From Colletes latitarsis (lineage: Eukaryota; Arthropoda; Insecta; Hymenoptera; Colletidae): a DNA stretch of 64,000 bases. Positions 48,357 through 61,100 of this stretch are shown here, piece after piece. Each line of letters begins with the position of its first letter. The stretch's first letter is position 1. Location: the NCBI RefSeq assembly GCF_051014445.1, contig NW_027488369.1, positions 10,620,001 through 10,684,000 of the forward strand, in the 5' to 3' direction. The notes beneath the pieces are model-generated. The model saw only the letters and a program-made list of their open reading frames with translations, searched no databases and had not been told where the DNA came from. Made by a program: the position numbers and the translations under genes.

Positions 48357-48370
48357 GTTAGGTCTGGGAT
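48357..48370. repeat. Target-site duplication of element C, left copy
   Basis: GTTAGGTCTGGGAT, the same site as element B. It is repeated after the tail at 49279-49292. Confidence 0.92.
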
Positions 48371-48766
48371 CGGCTGGCACAGGTATTTTCCGGGCATGGC
48401 AGCTTCGGAAGATACCTGTGCCGGATAGGGAAGGAGCCGACGGCGCGTTGCTGTCACTGTGACGCTGAGCAGGACACGGCGGATCATACCCTGGAGGTAT
48501 GCCCCGCGTGGGAGGGGTAGCGCCGTGTCCTGGTCGGCGTCGTCGGGCGGGATGTCTCGCTGCCGGGCGTGGTGCGCGCCATGCTCGGCAGCGAGGAGAA
48601 GTGGAGGGCCGTGGCCTCCTTCTGCGAGAACGTAATGTTGCAGAAGGAGGCCGCGGGGAGGGAGCGCGAGCTTCAGCGGCGCACTGAAGCTCGCGCTCGT
48701 GCGGTGGCCCGAGGTCGTCGCCCGGTCGCGAGGCGTCGCGGGCGGCCGCCTCGGCGTGGCGGATGA
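48371..48766 (+). pseudogene. ORF2 C-terminal fragment of element C, with a stop
   Basis: Starts in frame at codon 930 of ORF2 and covers the CCHC motif and basic tail to the TGA at 48764-48766. T at 48518 makes codon 979 TAG; element D has G at the matching base 57371 (GAG), as does element B. The fragment lacks endonuclease, reverse transcriptase and any start, so it is non-functional regardless. Confidence 0.88.
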
Positions 48767-49278
48767 CCTAGGCTGGGAGGGGGGTCCTGAGGGGACCCTC
48801 CTCCCGCCAGGCGGCGCCGGGTCGGACCGGTTGGGGGTAGGAGTGCCTCCCCCTACCGGTCCGACGCAAGGGGAGGCACCCTCGGCGGTCTGGTGCGGCC
48901 ATGAACGCCCGGCCGCCGAGGGGTGGAAACGGGGTCGCGGGCGGTTGCGAGTTTGGGCTCGCAGCCGCCACTAAACGCGGCCCCGTCCCGCCGCTATGAG
49001 GCAGTGTGTCTACTGGGGGGACCGATTGTCCCCCCGGGGGATGGGCGCGAAAGCGCGGGCACGGGGAGGATACCGGAAGAATGCTTCGAGCGATTCCCGG
49101 TATCCTCCCAAAGCGTGCCGAAGGGTCACCGTGGGGTTTTTAGTGGGTAGGTCCCGCGCCTGTCGTTGTACGGGCGCGGGGAATCCCACACACCCCTCCC
49201 ACCTCTCCCCAAGGAGGTGGGAGGGAGTCTTTCGAAGATTTTCCCCACGACAAAAAAAAAAAAAAAAAAAAAAAAAAA
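48371..49278 (+). mobile_element. Element C: 5'-truncated 3' end of the same retrotransposon (908 bp)
   Basis: Begins at the base corresponding to 17990 of element B and ends in 27 A (49252-49278). It holds the last 131 codons of ORF2 and the 3' UTR. The 3' UTR lacks 31 bp present in elements A and B, between two GGCCCCG copies (18598-18604 and 18629-18635 in element B). It is inserted in the telomere-like segment with a 14-bp duplication. A 5' truncation of this kind is the usual result of incomplete target-primed reverse transcription. Confidence 0.93.
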
Positions 49279-49292
49279 GTTAGGTCTGGGAT
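49279..49292. repeat. Target-site duplication of element C, right copy
   Basis: GTTAGGTCTGGGAT directly after the 27-nt poly(A) tail. The interrupted monomer then continues with AGGTCTGGGATTTGACC. Confidence 0.92.
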
Positions 49293-52200
49293 AGGTCTGG
49301 GATTTGACCTCATCAGACTCATACTTTCGCACACTTCACATACTCCTTGAACAGATCCTGGGTTATTTTCTGGTTTGTATCACATAGTAATGTGGTACCA
49401 CACTGAAACAGTCGATTAAACCTGGTTTCGATCAATATTTTTGAGGATAACGCATGTTAGGTCTAGGTTAGCCCTGGGAATTTCACTCATCAGACTCATA
49501 CTTTCGCATTCTTCACATACTTGTTGAACTGATCCTGGGTTTTTTCTGGTTTGGATCACGTAGTAATGTGGTACCACACTGAAACAGTCGATTAAACCTG
49601 GTTTCGATCAATATTTTAGAGGATAACGCATGTTAGATCTAGGTTAGGTCTGGGATTTGCCCTCATCAGACTCATTCTTTCGCATTCTTCACATACTTGT
49701 TGAACAGATCCTGGGTTTTTTCTGGTTTGGATCACGTAGTAAAGTGGTACCACACTGAAACAGTCGATTAAACCTGGTTTCGATCAATATTTTAGAGGAT
49801 AACGCAAGTTAGGTCTGGGATAGGTCTGGGATTTGACCTCATCAGACTCATACTTTCGCACACTTCACATACTCCTTGAACAGATCCTGGGTTATTTTCT
49901 GGTTTGGATCACGTAGTAATGTGGTACCACACTGAAACGGTCAATTAAACCTGGTTTCGATCAATATTTTAGAGGATAACGCAAGTTACGTCTGGGATAG
50001 GTCTAGGATTTGCCCTCATCCGGCTCTTACTTTCGCATATTTCTCATACTTCATGGCTAGATCCTGGGTTATTTTCTGGTTTGGATCACGTAGTAATGTG
50101 GTACCACACTGAAACAGTCGACTAAACAAGGTTTCGATCAATATTTTACAGGATAACGCATGTTAGATCTAGGTTAGGTCTGGGATTTTCACTCATCAGA
50201 CTCATTCTTTCGCATTCTTCACATACTTGTTGAACAGATCCTGGGTTTTTTCTGGTTTGGATCACGTAGTAAAGTGGTACCACACTGAAACAGTAGATTA
50301 AACCTGGTCTCGATCAATATTTTAGAGAATAATTCATGTTAGGTCTAGGTTAGGTCTGGGATTTGCTCTCATGAGGCTCATTCTTTCGCATATTTCTCAT
50401 ACTTGATGGCTAGACCCTGGGCTTTTTCTGGATTGCATCACGTAGTAATGAAGTACAACACTGAAACAGTCAATTAAACCTGCTTTCCATCAATATCTTA
50501 GAGGACAACGCAAGTTAGGTCTGGGATATGTCTGGGATTTGCCCTCATCAGGCTCATACTTTCGCGTTTTTCACATACTCGTTGAACAGATCCTGGGTTA
50601 TTTTCTGATTTGGATCACATAGTAATGTGGTACCACACTGAAACAGTCGATTAAACCAGGTTTCGATCAATATTTTTGAGGATAACGCATGTTAGGTCTA
50701 GGTTAGGCCTGGGATTTTCACTAATCAGACTCATACTTTCGCATTCTTCACATACTTGTTGAACGGATCCTGGGTTTTTTCTGGTTTGGATCACGTAGTA
50801 ATGTGGGACCACACTGAAACAGTCAATTAAACCTGGTTTCGATCAATATTTTTGAGGAAAACGCAAGTTAAGTCTGGGATAGGTCTGGGATTTGCTCTCA
50901 TCAGGCTCATTCTTTCGCATATTTCTCATGCTTGATGGCTAGATCCAGGGTTATTTTCTGGTTTGGATCACATAGTAATGTGTTACCACACTGAAACAGT
51001 CGATTAAACCAGGTTTCGATCAATATTTTAGAGTATAACTCTTGTTAGGTCTAGGTTAGGCCTGGGATTTTCTCTGATCAGACTCATACTTTCGCATTCT
51101 TCACATACTTGTAAACGGATCCTGGGTTTTTACTGGTTTGGATCGTGTAGTAATGTGGTACCACACTGAAACATTCAATTAAACCTGGTCTTGATAAATA
51201 TTTTAGAGGATAACGCATGTTAGGGCTGGGTTAGGTCTGGGATTTTCACTCATCAGACTCATACTTTCGCATTCTTCACATACATGTTGAACGGATCCTG
51301 GGTTTTTTCTGGTTTGGATCACGTAGTAATGTGGGACCACACTGAAACAATCAAATAAACCTGGTCTTGATAAATATTTTAGAGGATAACGCATGTTAGG
51401 TCTGGGTTAGGTCTAGGATTTGCCCTCATCAGGCTCATACTTTCGCATACTTCTCATACTTCATGGCTACATCCTGGGCTGTTTCTGGATTGTATCACGT
51501 AGTAATGTGGTACCACGCTGAAACAGTCAATTAAACCTGGTTTCGATCAATACTTTAGAGGATAACGCATGTTAGGTCTAGGATAGGTCTGGGATTTGCT
51601 GTCATCAGGCTCATTCTTTCGCATATTTCTCATGCTTGATGGCTAGATCCTGGGCTTTGTCTAAATTGCACCACGTAGTAATGTAGTACCACACTGAAAC
51701 GGTCAATTAATCCTGGTTTCGATCAATATTTTAGAGGATAACACATGTTAGGTGTAGGTTAGCCCTGGGAATTTCACTCATCAGACTCATACTTTCGCAT
51801 TCTTCACATACTTGTTGAACTGATCCTGGGTTTTTTCTGGTTTGGATCACGTAGTAATGTGGTACCACACTGAAACGGTCAATTAAACCTGGTTTCGATC
51901 AATATTTTAGAGGATAACGCAAGTTACGTCTGGGATAGGTCTAGGATTTGCCCTCATCCGGCTCTTACTTTCGCATATTTCTCATACTTCATGGCTAGAT
52001 CCTAGGCTATTTCCGGATTGGATCACGTAGTAAAGTGGTACCACACTGAAACATTCAATGAAACCTGGTCTGGATAAATATTTTAGAGGATAACACATCT
52101 TAGGTCTGGGTTAGGTCTAAGATTTGCCCTCATCAGGCTCACAGTTTCGCGTTTTTCACATACTTGTTGAACAGATCATGGGTTTTTTCTGGATTGGATC

Positions 52201-55200
52201 ACGTAGTAATGTGGTACCACACTGAAACATTCAATTAAACCTGGTCCTGATAAATATTTTAGAGGATAACGCATGTTAGGTTTGGGTTAGGTCTAGGATT
52301 TGCCCTCATCAGGCTCATACTTTCGCATATTTCTCATACTTCAACGCTAGATCCTGGGCTGTTTCTGGATTGTATCACGTAGTAATGTGGTACCACGCTG
52401 AAACAGTCAATTAAACCTGGTTTCGATCAATATTTTAGAGGATAACGCAAGTTAGGTCTGGGATAGGTCTGAGATTCGCCCTAATCAGGCTCATACTTTC
52501 GCGTTTTTCACGTACCTGTTGAACTGATCCTGGGTTTTTTCTGGTTTGGATCACGTAGTAATGTGGTACCACACTGAAACAGTCGATTAAACCTGGTTTC
52601 GATCAATATTTTAGAGGATAACGCAAGTTAGGTCTGGGATAGGTCTGGGATTTCACCTCATCAGACTCATACTTTCGCACCCTTCACATACTCGTTGAAC
52701 AGATCCTGGGTTATTTTCTGGTTTGGATCACATAGTAATGTGGTACCACACTTAAACTGTCGATTAAACCAGGTTTCAATCAATATTTTTGAGGATAACG
52801 CATGTTAGGTCTAGGTTAGGTCTGGGATTTGCTCTCATGAGGCTCATTCTTTCGCATATTTCTCATACTTGATGGCTAGACCCTGGGTTATTTTCTGGTT
52901 TGGATCACGTAGTTATGTGGTACCACACTGAAACAGTCGACTAAACAAGGTTTCGATCAATATTTTAGAGGATAACGCAAGTTAGGTCTGGGATAGGTCT
53001 GAGATTCGCCCTAATCAGGCTCATACTTTCGCGTTTTTCACGTACCTGTTGAACTGATCCTGGGTTTTTTCTGGTTTGGATCACGTAGTAATGTGGTACC
53101 ACACTGAAACAGTCGATTAAACCTGGTTTCGATCAATATTTTTGAGGAAAACGCAAGTTAAGTCTGGGATAGGTCTGGGATTTGCTCTCATCAGGCTCAT
53201 TCTTTCGCATATTTCTCATGCTTGATGGCTAGATCCTGGGTTATTTTCTGGTTTGGATCACATAGTAATGTGTTACCACACTGAAACAGTCGATTAAACC
53301 AGGTTTCGATCAATATTTTAGAGTATAACTCATGTTAGGTCTAGGTTAGGCCTGGGATTTTCTCTGATCAGACTCATACTTTCGCATTCTTCACATACTT
53401 GTAAACGGATCCTGGGTTTTTTCTGGTTTGGATCACGTAGTAATGTGGTACCACACTGAAACAGTCGATTAAACCTGGTTTCGATCAATATTTTAGACGA
53501 TAACACAAGTTAAGTCTGGGATTGGTCTGGGATTTGACCTCATCAGACTCATACTTTCGCACACTTCACATACTCGTTGAACAGATCCTGGGTTATTTTC
53601 TGGTTTGTATCACATAGTAATGTGGTACCACACTGAAACAGTCGATTAAACCTGGTTTCGATCAATATTTTTGAGGATAACGCATGTTAGGTCTAGGTTA
53701 GCCCTGGGAATTTCACTCATCAGACTCATACTTTCGCATTCTTCACATACTTGTTGAACTGATCCTGGGTTTTTTCTGGTTTGGATCACGTAGTAATGTG
53801 GTACCACACTGAAACAGTCGATTAAACCTGGTTTCGATCAATATTTTAGAGGATAACGCATGTTAGATCTAGGTTAGGTCTGGGATTTTCACTCATCAGA
53901 CTCATTCTTTCGCATTCTTCACATACTTGTTGAACAGATCCTGGGTTTTTTCTGGTTTGGATCACGTAGTAAAGTGGTACCACACTGAAACAGTCGATTA
54001 AACCTGGTTTCGATCAATATTTTAGAGGATAACGCAAGTTAGGTCTGGGATAGGTCTGGGATTTGACCTCATCAGACTCATACTTTCGCACACTTCACAT
54101 ACTCCTTGAACAGATCCTGGGTTATTTTCTGGTTTGGATCACGTAGTAATGTGGTACCACACTGAAACGGTCAATTAAACCTGGTTTCGATCAATATTTT
54201 AGAGGATAACGCAAGTTACGTCTGGGATAGGTCTAGGATTTGCCCTCATCCGGCTCTTACTTTCGCATATTTCTCATACTTCATGGCTAGATCCTGGGTT
54301 ATTTTCTGGTTTGGATCACGTAGTAATGTGGTACCACACTGAAACAGTCGACTAAACAAGGTTTCGATCAATATTTTAGAGGATAACGCATGTTAGATCT
54401 AGGTTAGGTCTGGGATTTTCACTCATCAGACTCATTCTTTCGCATTCTTCACATACTTGTTGAACAGATCCTGGGTTTTTTCTGGTTTGGATTACGTACT
54501 AAAGTGGTACCACACTGAAACAGTAGATTAAACCTGGTCTCGATCAATATTTTAGAGAATAATACATGTTAGGTCTAGGTTAGGTCTGGGATTTGCTCTC
54601 ATGAGGCTCATTCTTTCGCATATTTCTCATACTTGATGGCTAGACCCTGGGCTTTTTCTGGATTGCATCACGTAGTAATGAAGTACAACACTGAAACAGT
54701 CAATTAAACCTGCTTTCCATCAATATCTTAGAGGACAACGCAAGTTAGGTCTGGGATATGTCTGGGATTTGCCCTCATCAGGCTCATACTTTCGCGTTTT
54801 TCACATACTCGTTGAACAGATCCTGGGTTATTTTCTGGTTTGGATCACATAGTAATGTGGTACCACACTGAAACAGTCGATTAAACCAGGTTTCGATCAA
54901 TATATTTGAGGATAACGTATGTTAGGTCTAGGTTAGGCCTGGGATTTTCACTAATCAGACTCATGCTTTCGCATTCTTCACATACTTGTTGAACGGATCC
55001 TGGGTTTTTTCTGGTTTGGATCACGTAGTAATGTGGGGCCACACTGAAACAGTCAATTAAATCTGGTTTCGATCAATATTTTTGAGGAAAACGCAAGTTA
55101 AGTCTGGGATAGGTCTGGGATTTGCTCTCATCAGGCTCATTCTTTCGCATATTTCTCATGCTTGATGGCTAGATCCTGGGTTATTTTCTGGTTTGGATCA

Positions 55201-57209
55201 CATAGTAACGTGTTACCACACTGAAACAGTCGATTAAACCAGGTTTCGATCAATATTTTAGAGTATAACTCTTGTTAGGTCTAGGTTAGGCCTGGGATTT
55301 TCTCTGATCAGACTCATACTTTCGCATTCTTCACATACTTGTAAACGGATCCTGGGTTTTTTCTGGTTTGGATCACGTAGTAATGTGGTACCACACTGAA
55401 ACAGTCGATTAAACCTGGTTTCGATCAATATTTTAGACGATAACACAAGTTAAGTCTGGGATTGGTCTGGGATTTGACCTCATCAGACTCATACTTTCGC
55501 ACACTTCACATACTCGTTGAACAGATCCTGGGTTATTTTCTGGTTTGTATTACATAGTAATGTGGTACCACACTGAAACAGTCGATTAAACCTGGTTTCG
55601 ATCAATATTTTTGAGGATAACGCATGTTAGGTCTGGGTTAGGCCGGGGATTTTCTCTCATCAGACACATACTTTCGCATTCTTCACATACTTGTTGAACG
55701 GATCCTGGGTTTTTACTGGTTTGGATCGTGTAGTAATGTGGTACCACACTGAAACATTCAATTGAACCTGGTCTTGATAAATATTTTAGAGGATAACGCA
55801 TGTTAGGGCTGGGTTAGGTCTGGGATTTTCACTCATCAGACTCATACTTTCGCATTCTTCACATACATGTTGAACGGATCCTGGGTTTTTTCTGGTTTGG
55901 ATCACGTAGTAATGTGGGACCACACTGAAACAATCAAATAAACCTGGTCTTGATAAATATTTTAGAGGATAACGCATGTTAGGTCTGGGTTAGGTCTAGG
56001 ATTTGCCCTCATCAGGCTCATACTTTCGCATATTTCTCATACTTCATGGCTAGATCCTGGGCTGTTTCTGGATTGTATCACGTAGTAATGTGGTACCACG
56101 CTGAAACAGTCAATTAAACCTGGTTTCGATCAATACTTTAGAGGATAACGCATGTTAGGTCTAGGATAGGTCTGGGATTTGCTGTCATCAGGCTCATTCT
56201 TTCGCATATTTCTCATGCTTGATGGCTAGATCCTGGGCTTTGTCTAGATTGCACCACGTAGTAATGTAGTACCACACTGAAACGGTCAATTAATCCTGGT
56301 TTCGATCAATATTTTAGAGGATAACACATGTTAGGTGTAGGTTAGCCCTGGGAATTTCACTCATCAGACTCATACTTTCGCATTCTTCACATACTTGTTG
56401 AACTGATCCTGGGTTTTTTCTGGTTTGGATCACGTAGTAATGTGGTACCACACTGAAACGGTCAATTAAACCTGGTTTCGATCAATATTTTAGAGGATAA
56501 CGCAAGTTACGTCTGGGATAGGTCTAGGATTTGCCCTCATCCGGCTCTTACTTTCGCATATTTCTCATACTTCATGGCTAGATCCTAGGCTATTTCCGGA
56601 TTGGATCACGTAGTAAAGTGGTACCACACTGAAACATTCAATGAAACCTGGTCTGGATAAATATTTTAGAGGATAACGCATCTTAGGTCTGGGTTAGGTC
56701 TAAGATTTGCCCTCATCAGGCTCACAGTTTCGCGTTTTTCACATACTTGTTGAACAGATCATGGGTTTTTTCTGGATTGGATCACGTAGTAATGTGGTAC
56801 CACACTGAAACATTCAATTAAACCTGGTCCTGATAAATATTTTAGAGGATAACGCATGTTAGGTTTGGGTTAGGTCTAGGATTTGCCCTCATCAGGCTCA
56901 TACTTTCGCATATTTCTCATACTTCAACGCTAGATCCTGGGCTGTTTCTGGATTGTATCACGTAGTAATGTGGTACCACGCTGAAACAGTCAATTAAACC
57001 TGGTTTCGATCAATATTTTAGAGGATAACGCATGTTAGATCTAGGTTAGGTCTGGGATTTTCACTCATCAGACTCATTCTTTCGCATACTTCACATACTT
57101 GTTGAACAGATCCTGGGTTTTTTCTGGTTTGGATCACGTAGTAAAGTGGTACCACACTGAAACAGTCGATTAAACCTGGTTTCGATCAATATTTTAGAGG
57201 ATAACGCAA

Positions 57210-57223
57210 GTTAGGTCTGGGAT
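57210..57223. repeat. Target-site duplication of element D, left copy
   Basis: GTTAGGTCTGGGAT; its partner is at 58132-58145. It was inherited by duplication from the same event as element C. Confidence 0.9.
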
Positions 57224-57619
57224 CGGCTGGCACAGGTATTTTCCGGGCATGGCAGCTTCGGAAGATACCTGTGCCGGATAGGGAAGGAGCCGACGGCGCG
57301 TTGCTGTCACTGTGACGCTGAGCAGGACACGGCGGATCATACCCTGGAGGTATGCCCCGCGTGGGAGGGGGAGCGCCGTGTCCTGGTCGGCGTCGTCGGG
57401 CGGGATGTCTCGCTGCCGGGCGTGGTGCGCGCCATGCTCGGCAGCGAGGAGAAGTGGAGGGCCGTGGCCTCCTTCTGCGAGAACGTAATGTTGCAGAAGG
57501 AGGCCGCGGGGAGGGAGCGCGAGCTTCAGCGGCGCACTGAAGCTCGCGCTCGTGCGGTGGCCCGAGGTCGTCGCCCGGTCGCGAGGCGTCGCGGGCGGCC
57601 GCCTCGGCGTGGCGGATGA
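57224..57619 (+). pseudogene. ORF2 C-terminal fragment of element D
   Basis: In frame from ORF2 codon 930 to the TGA, with codon 979 intact (GAG). It encodes only the CCHC motif and the basic tail. There is no promoter or start of its own, so no function is expected. Confidence 0.85.
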
Positions 57620-58131
57620 CCTAGGCTGGGAGGGGGGTCCTGAGGGGACCCTCCTCCCGCCAGGCGGCGCCGGGTCGGACCGGTTGGGGGTAGGAGTGCC
57701 TCCCCCTACCGGTCCGACGCAAGGGGAGGCACCCTCGGCGGTCTGGTGCGGCCATGAACGCCCGGCCGCCGAGGGGTGGAAACGGGGTCGCGGGCGGTTG
57801 CGAGTTTGGGCTCGCAGCCGCCACTAAACGCGGCCCCGTCCCGCCGCTATGAGGCAGTGTGTCTACTGGGGGGACCGATTGTCCCCCCGGGGGATGGGCG
57901 CGAAAGCGCGGGCACGGGGAGGATACCGGAAGAATGCTTCGAGCGATTCCCGGTATCCTCCCAAAGCGTGCCGAAGGGTCACCGTGGGGTTTTTAGTGGG
58001 TAGGTCCCGCGCCTGTCGTTGTACGGGCGCGGGGAATCCCACACACCCCTCCCACCTCTCCCCAAGGAGGTGGGAGGGAGTCTTTCGAAGATTTTCCCCA
58101 CGACAAAAAAAAAAAAAAAAAAAAAAAAAAA
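57224..58131 (+). mobile_element. Element D: duplicate of element C (908 bp)
   Basis: Same start, length, 27-nt tail (58105-58131) and 31-bp 3' UTR loss as element C, exactly 8,853 bp further on, with matching satellite on both sides. It was therefore copied as part of the array, not inserted independently. In reading the two fragments I found one difference, T48518 against G57371. Confidence 0.93.
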
Positions 58132-58145
58132 GTTAGGTCTGGGAT
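58132..58145. repeat. Target-site duplication of element D, right copy
   Basis: GTTAGGTCTGGGAT after the poly(A) tail. Confidence 0.9.
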
Positions 58146-61100
58146 AGGTCTGGGATTTGACCTCATCAGACTCATACTTTCGCACACTTCACATACTCCT
58201 TGAACAGATCCTGGGTTATTTTCTGGTTTGTATCACATAGTAATGTGGTACCACACTGAAACAGTCGATTAAACCTGGTTTCGATCAATATTTTTGAGGA
58301 TAACGCATGTTAGGTCTAGGTTAGCCCTGGGAATTTCACTCATCAGACTCATACTTTCGCATTCTTCACATACTTGTTGAACTGATCCTGGGTTTTTTCT
58401 GGTTTGGATCACGTAGTAATGTGGTACCACACTGAAACAGTCGATTAAACCTGGTTTCGATCAATATTTTAGAGGATAACGCATGTTAGATCTAGGTTAG
58501 GGCTGGGATTTGCCCTCATCAGACTCATTCTTTCGCATTCTTCACATACTTGTTGAACAGATCCTGGGTTTTTTCTGGTTTGGATCACGTAGTAAAGTGG
58601 TACCACACTGAAACAGTCGATTAAACCTGGTTTCGATCAATATTTTAGAGGATAACGCAAGTTAGGTCTGGGATAGGTCTGGGATTTGACCTCATCAGAC
58701 TCATACTTTCGCACACTTCACATACTCCTTGAACAGATCCTGGGTTATTTTCTGGTTTGGATCACGTAGTAATGTGGTACCACACTGAAACGGTCAATTA
58801 AACCTGGTTTCGATCAATATTTTAGAGGATAACGCAAGTTACGTCTGGGATAGGTCTAGGATTTGCCCTCATCCGGCTCTTACTTTCGCATATTTCTCAT
58901 ACTTCATGGCTAGATCCTGGGTTATTTTCTGGTTTGGATCACGTAGTAATGTGGTACCACACTGAAACAGTCGACTAAACAAGGTTTCGATCAATATTTT
59001 ACAGGATAACGCATGTTAGATCTAGGTTAGGTCTGGGATTTTCACTCATCAGACTCATTCTTTCGCATTCTTCACATACTTGTTGAACAGATCCTGGGTT
59101 TTTTCTGGTTTGGATCACGTAGTAAAGTGGTACCACACTGAAACAGTAGATTAAACCTGGTCTCGATCAATATTTTAGAGAATAATTCATGTTAGGTCTA
59201 GGTTAGGTCTGGGATTTGCTCTCATGAGGCTCATTCTTTCGCATATTTCTCATACTGGATGGCTAGACCCTGGGCTTTTTCTGGATTGCATCACGTAGTA
59301 ATGAAGTACAACACTGAAACAGTCAATTAAACCTGCTTTCCATCAATATCTTAGAGGACAACGCAAGTTAGGTCTGGGATATGTCTGGGATTTGCCCTCA
59401 TCAGGCTCATACTTTCGCGTTTTTCACATACTCGTTGAACAGATCCTGGGTTATTTTCTGATTTGGATCACATAGTAATGTGGTACCACACTGAAACAGT
59501 CGATTAAACCAGGTTTCGATCAATATTTTTGAGGATAACGCATGTTAGGTCTAGGTTAGGCCTGGGATTTTCACTAATCAGACTCATACTTTCGCATTCT
59601 TCACATACTTGTTGAACGGATCCTGGGTTTTTTCTGGTTTGGATCACGTAGTAATGTGGGACCACACTGAAACAGTCAATTAAACCTGGTTTCGATCAAT
59701 ATTTTTGAGGAAAACGCAAGTTAAGTCTGGGATAGGTCTGGGATTTGCTCTCATCAGGCTCATTCTTTCGCATATTTCTCATGCTTGATGGCTAGATCCT
59801 GGGTTATTTTCTGGTTTGGATCACATAGTAATGTGTTACCACACTGAAACAGTCGATTAAACCAGGTTTCGATCAATATTTTAGAGTATAACTCTTGTTA
59901 GGTCTAGGTTAGGCCTGGGATTTTCTCTGATCAGACTCATACTTTCGCATTCTTCACATACTTGTAAACGGATCCTGGGTTTTTTCTGGTTTGGAACACG
60001 TAGTAATGTGGTACCACACTGAAACAGTCGATTAAACCTGGTTTCGATCAATATTTTAGACGATAACACAAGTTAAGTCTGGGATTGGTCTGGGATTTGA
60101 CCTCATCAGACTCATACTTTCGCACACTTCACATACTCGTTGAACAGATCCTGGGTTATTTTCTGGTTTGTATCACATAGTAATGTGGTACCACACTGAA
60201 CCAGTCGATTAAACCTGGTTTCGATCAATATTTTTGAGGATAACGCATGTTAGGTCTGGGTTAGGCCGGGGATTTTCTCTCATCAGACACATACTTTCGC
60301 ATTCTTCACATACTTGTTGAACGGATCCTGGGTTTTTACTGGTTTCGATCGTGTAGTAATGTGGTACCACACTGAAACATTCAATTAAACCTGGTCTTGA
60401 TAAATATTTTAGAGGATAACGCATGTTAGGGCTGGGTTAGGTCTGGGATTTTCACTCATCAGACTCATACTTTCGCATTCTTCACATACATGTTGAACGG
60501 ATCCTGGGTTTTTTCTGGTTTGGATCACGTAGTAATGTGGGACCACACTGAAACAATCAAATAAACCTGGTCTTGATAAATATTTTAGAGGATAACGCAA
60601 GTTAGGTCTGGGTTAGGTCTAGGATTTGCCCTCATCAGGCTCATACTTTCGCATATTTCTCATACTTCATGGCTAGATCCTGGGCTGTTTCTGGATTGTA
60701 TCACGTAGTAATGTGGTACCACGCTGAAACAGTCAATTAAACCTGGTTTCGATCAATACTTTAGAGGATAACGCATGTTAGGTCTAGGATAGGTCTGGGA
60801 TTTGCTGTCATCAGGCTCATTCTTTCGCATATTTCTCATGCTTGATGGCTAGATCCTGGGCTTTGTCTCAATTGCACCACGTAGTAATGTAGTACCACAC
60901 TGAAACGGTCAATTAATCCTGGTTTCGATCAATATTTTAGAGGATAACACATGTTAGGTGTAGGTTAGCCCTGGGAATTTCACTCATCAGACTCATACTT
61001 TCGCATTCTTCACATACTTGTTGAACTGATCCTGGGTTTTTTCTGGTTTGGATCACGTAGTAATGTGGTACCACACTGAAACGGTCAATTAAACCTGGTT

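Larger units (their letters stand above)
18935..48370. repeat. Satellite array, block III (long, with higher-order repeats)
   Basis: About 167 monomers of the satellite without interruption or visible gene. Spacing measured at 20133, 20309 and 20486 (the CCTGGTTTCGATC phase) is 176-177 bp. Type A monomers dominate and alternate irregularly with type B. Hybrids exist, for example near 34680, where a type B start (CTTGATGGCTAGATCC) continues as type A (GGGTTATTTTCTGG), which indicates recombination within monomers. Internal repeats include offsets of 352-353 bp (two monomers) near 21 kb and 23 kb, 704 bp (four monomers) between 28681 and 29385, 4,066 and 4,750 bp between related segments at 19.9, 23.9 and 28.7 kb, and about 4.58 kb from 39.4 kb onwards. 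Confidence 0.95.
49279..57223. repeat. Satellite array, block IV
   Basis: About 45 monomers between the two retrotransposon fragments, with no gene visible. It is made of the right part of one 8,853-bp unit and the left part of the next. It includes the in-phase loss of two monomers at about 51120, and a patch near 52870-53130 where the content differs from the matching 44020-44280 although the length is unchanged, suggesting replacement by gene conversion or exchange. Confidence 0.95.

Noticed and set aside
57224..58131. Element D as a third independent hit at the telomere-like site
   Set aside because: Identical truncation point, tail length, 3' UTR deletion and flanks at exactly 8,853 bp from element C show that it was copied with the array, so it does not add to the evidence for targeting.
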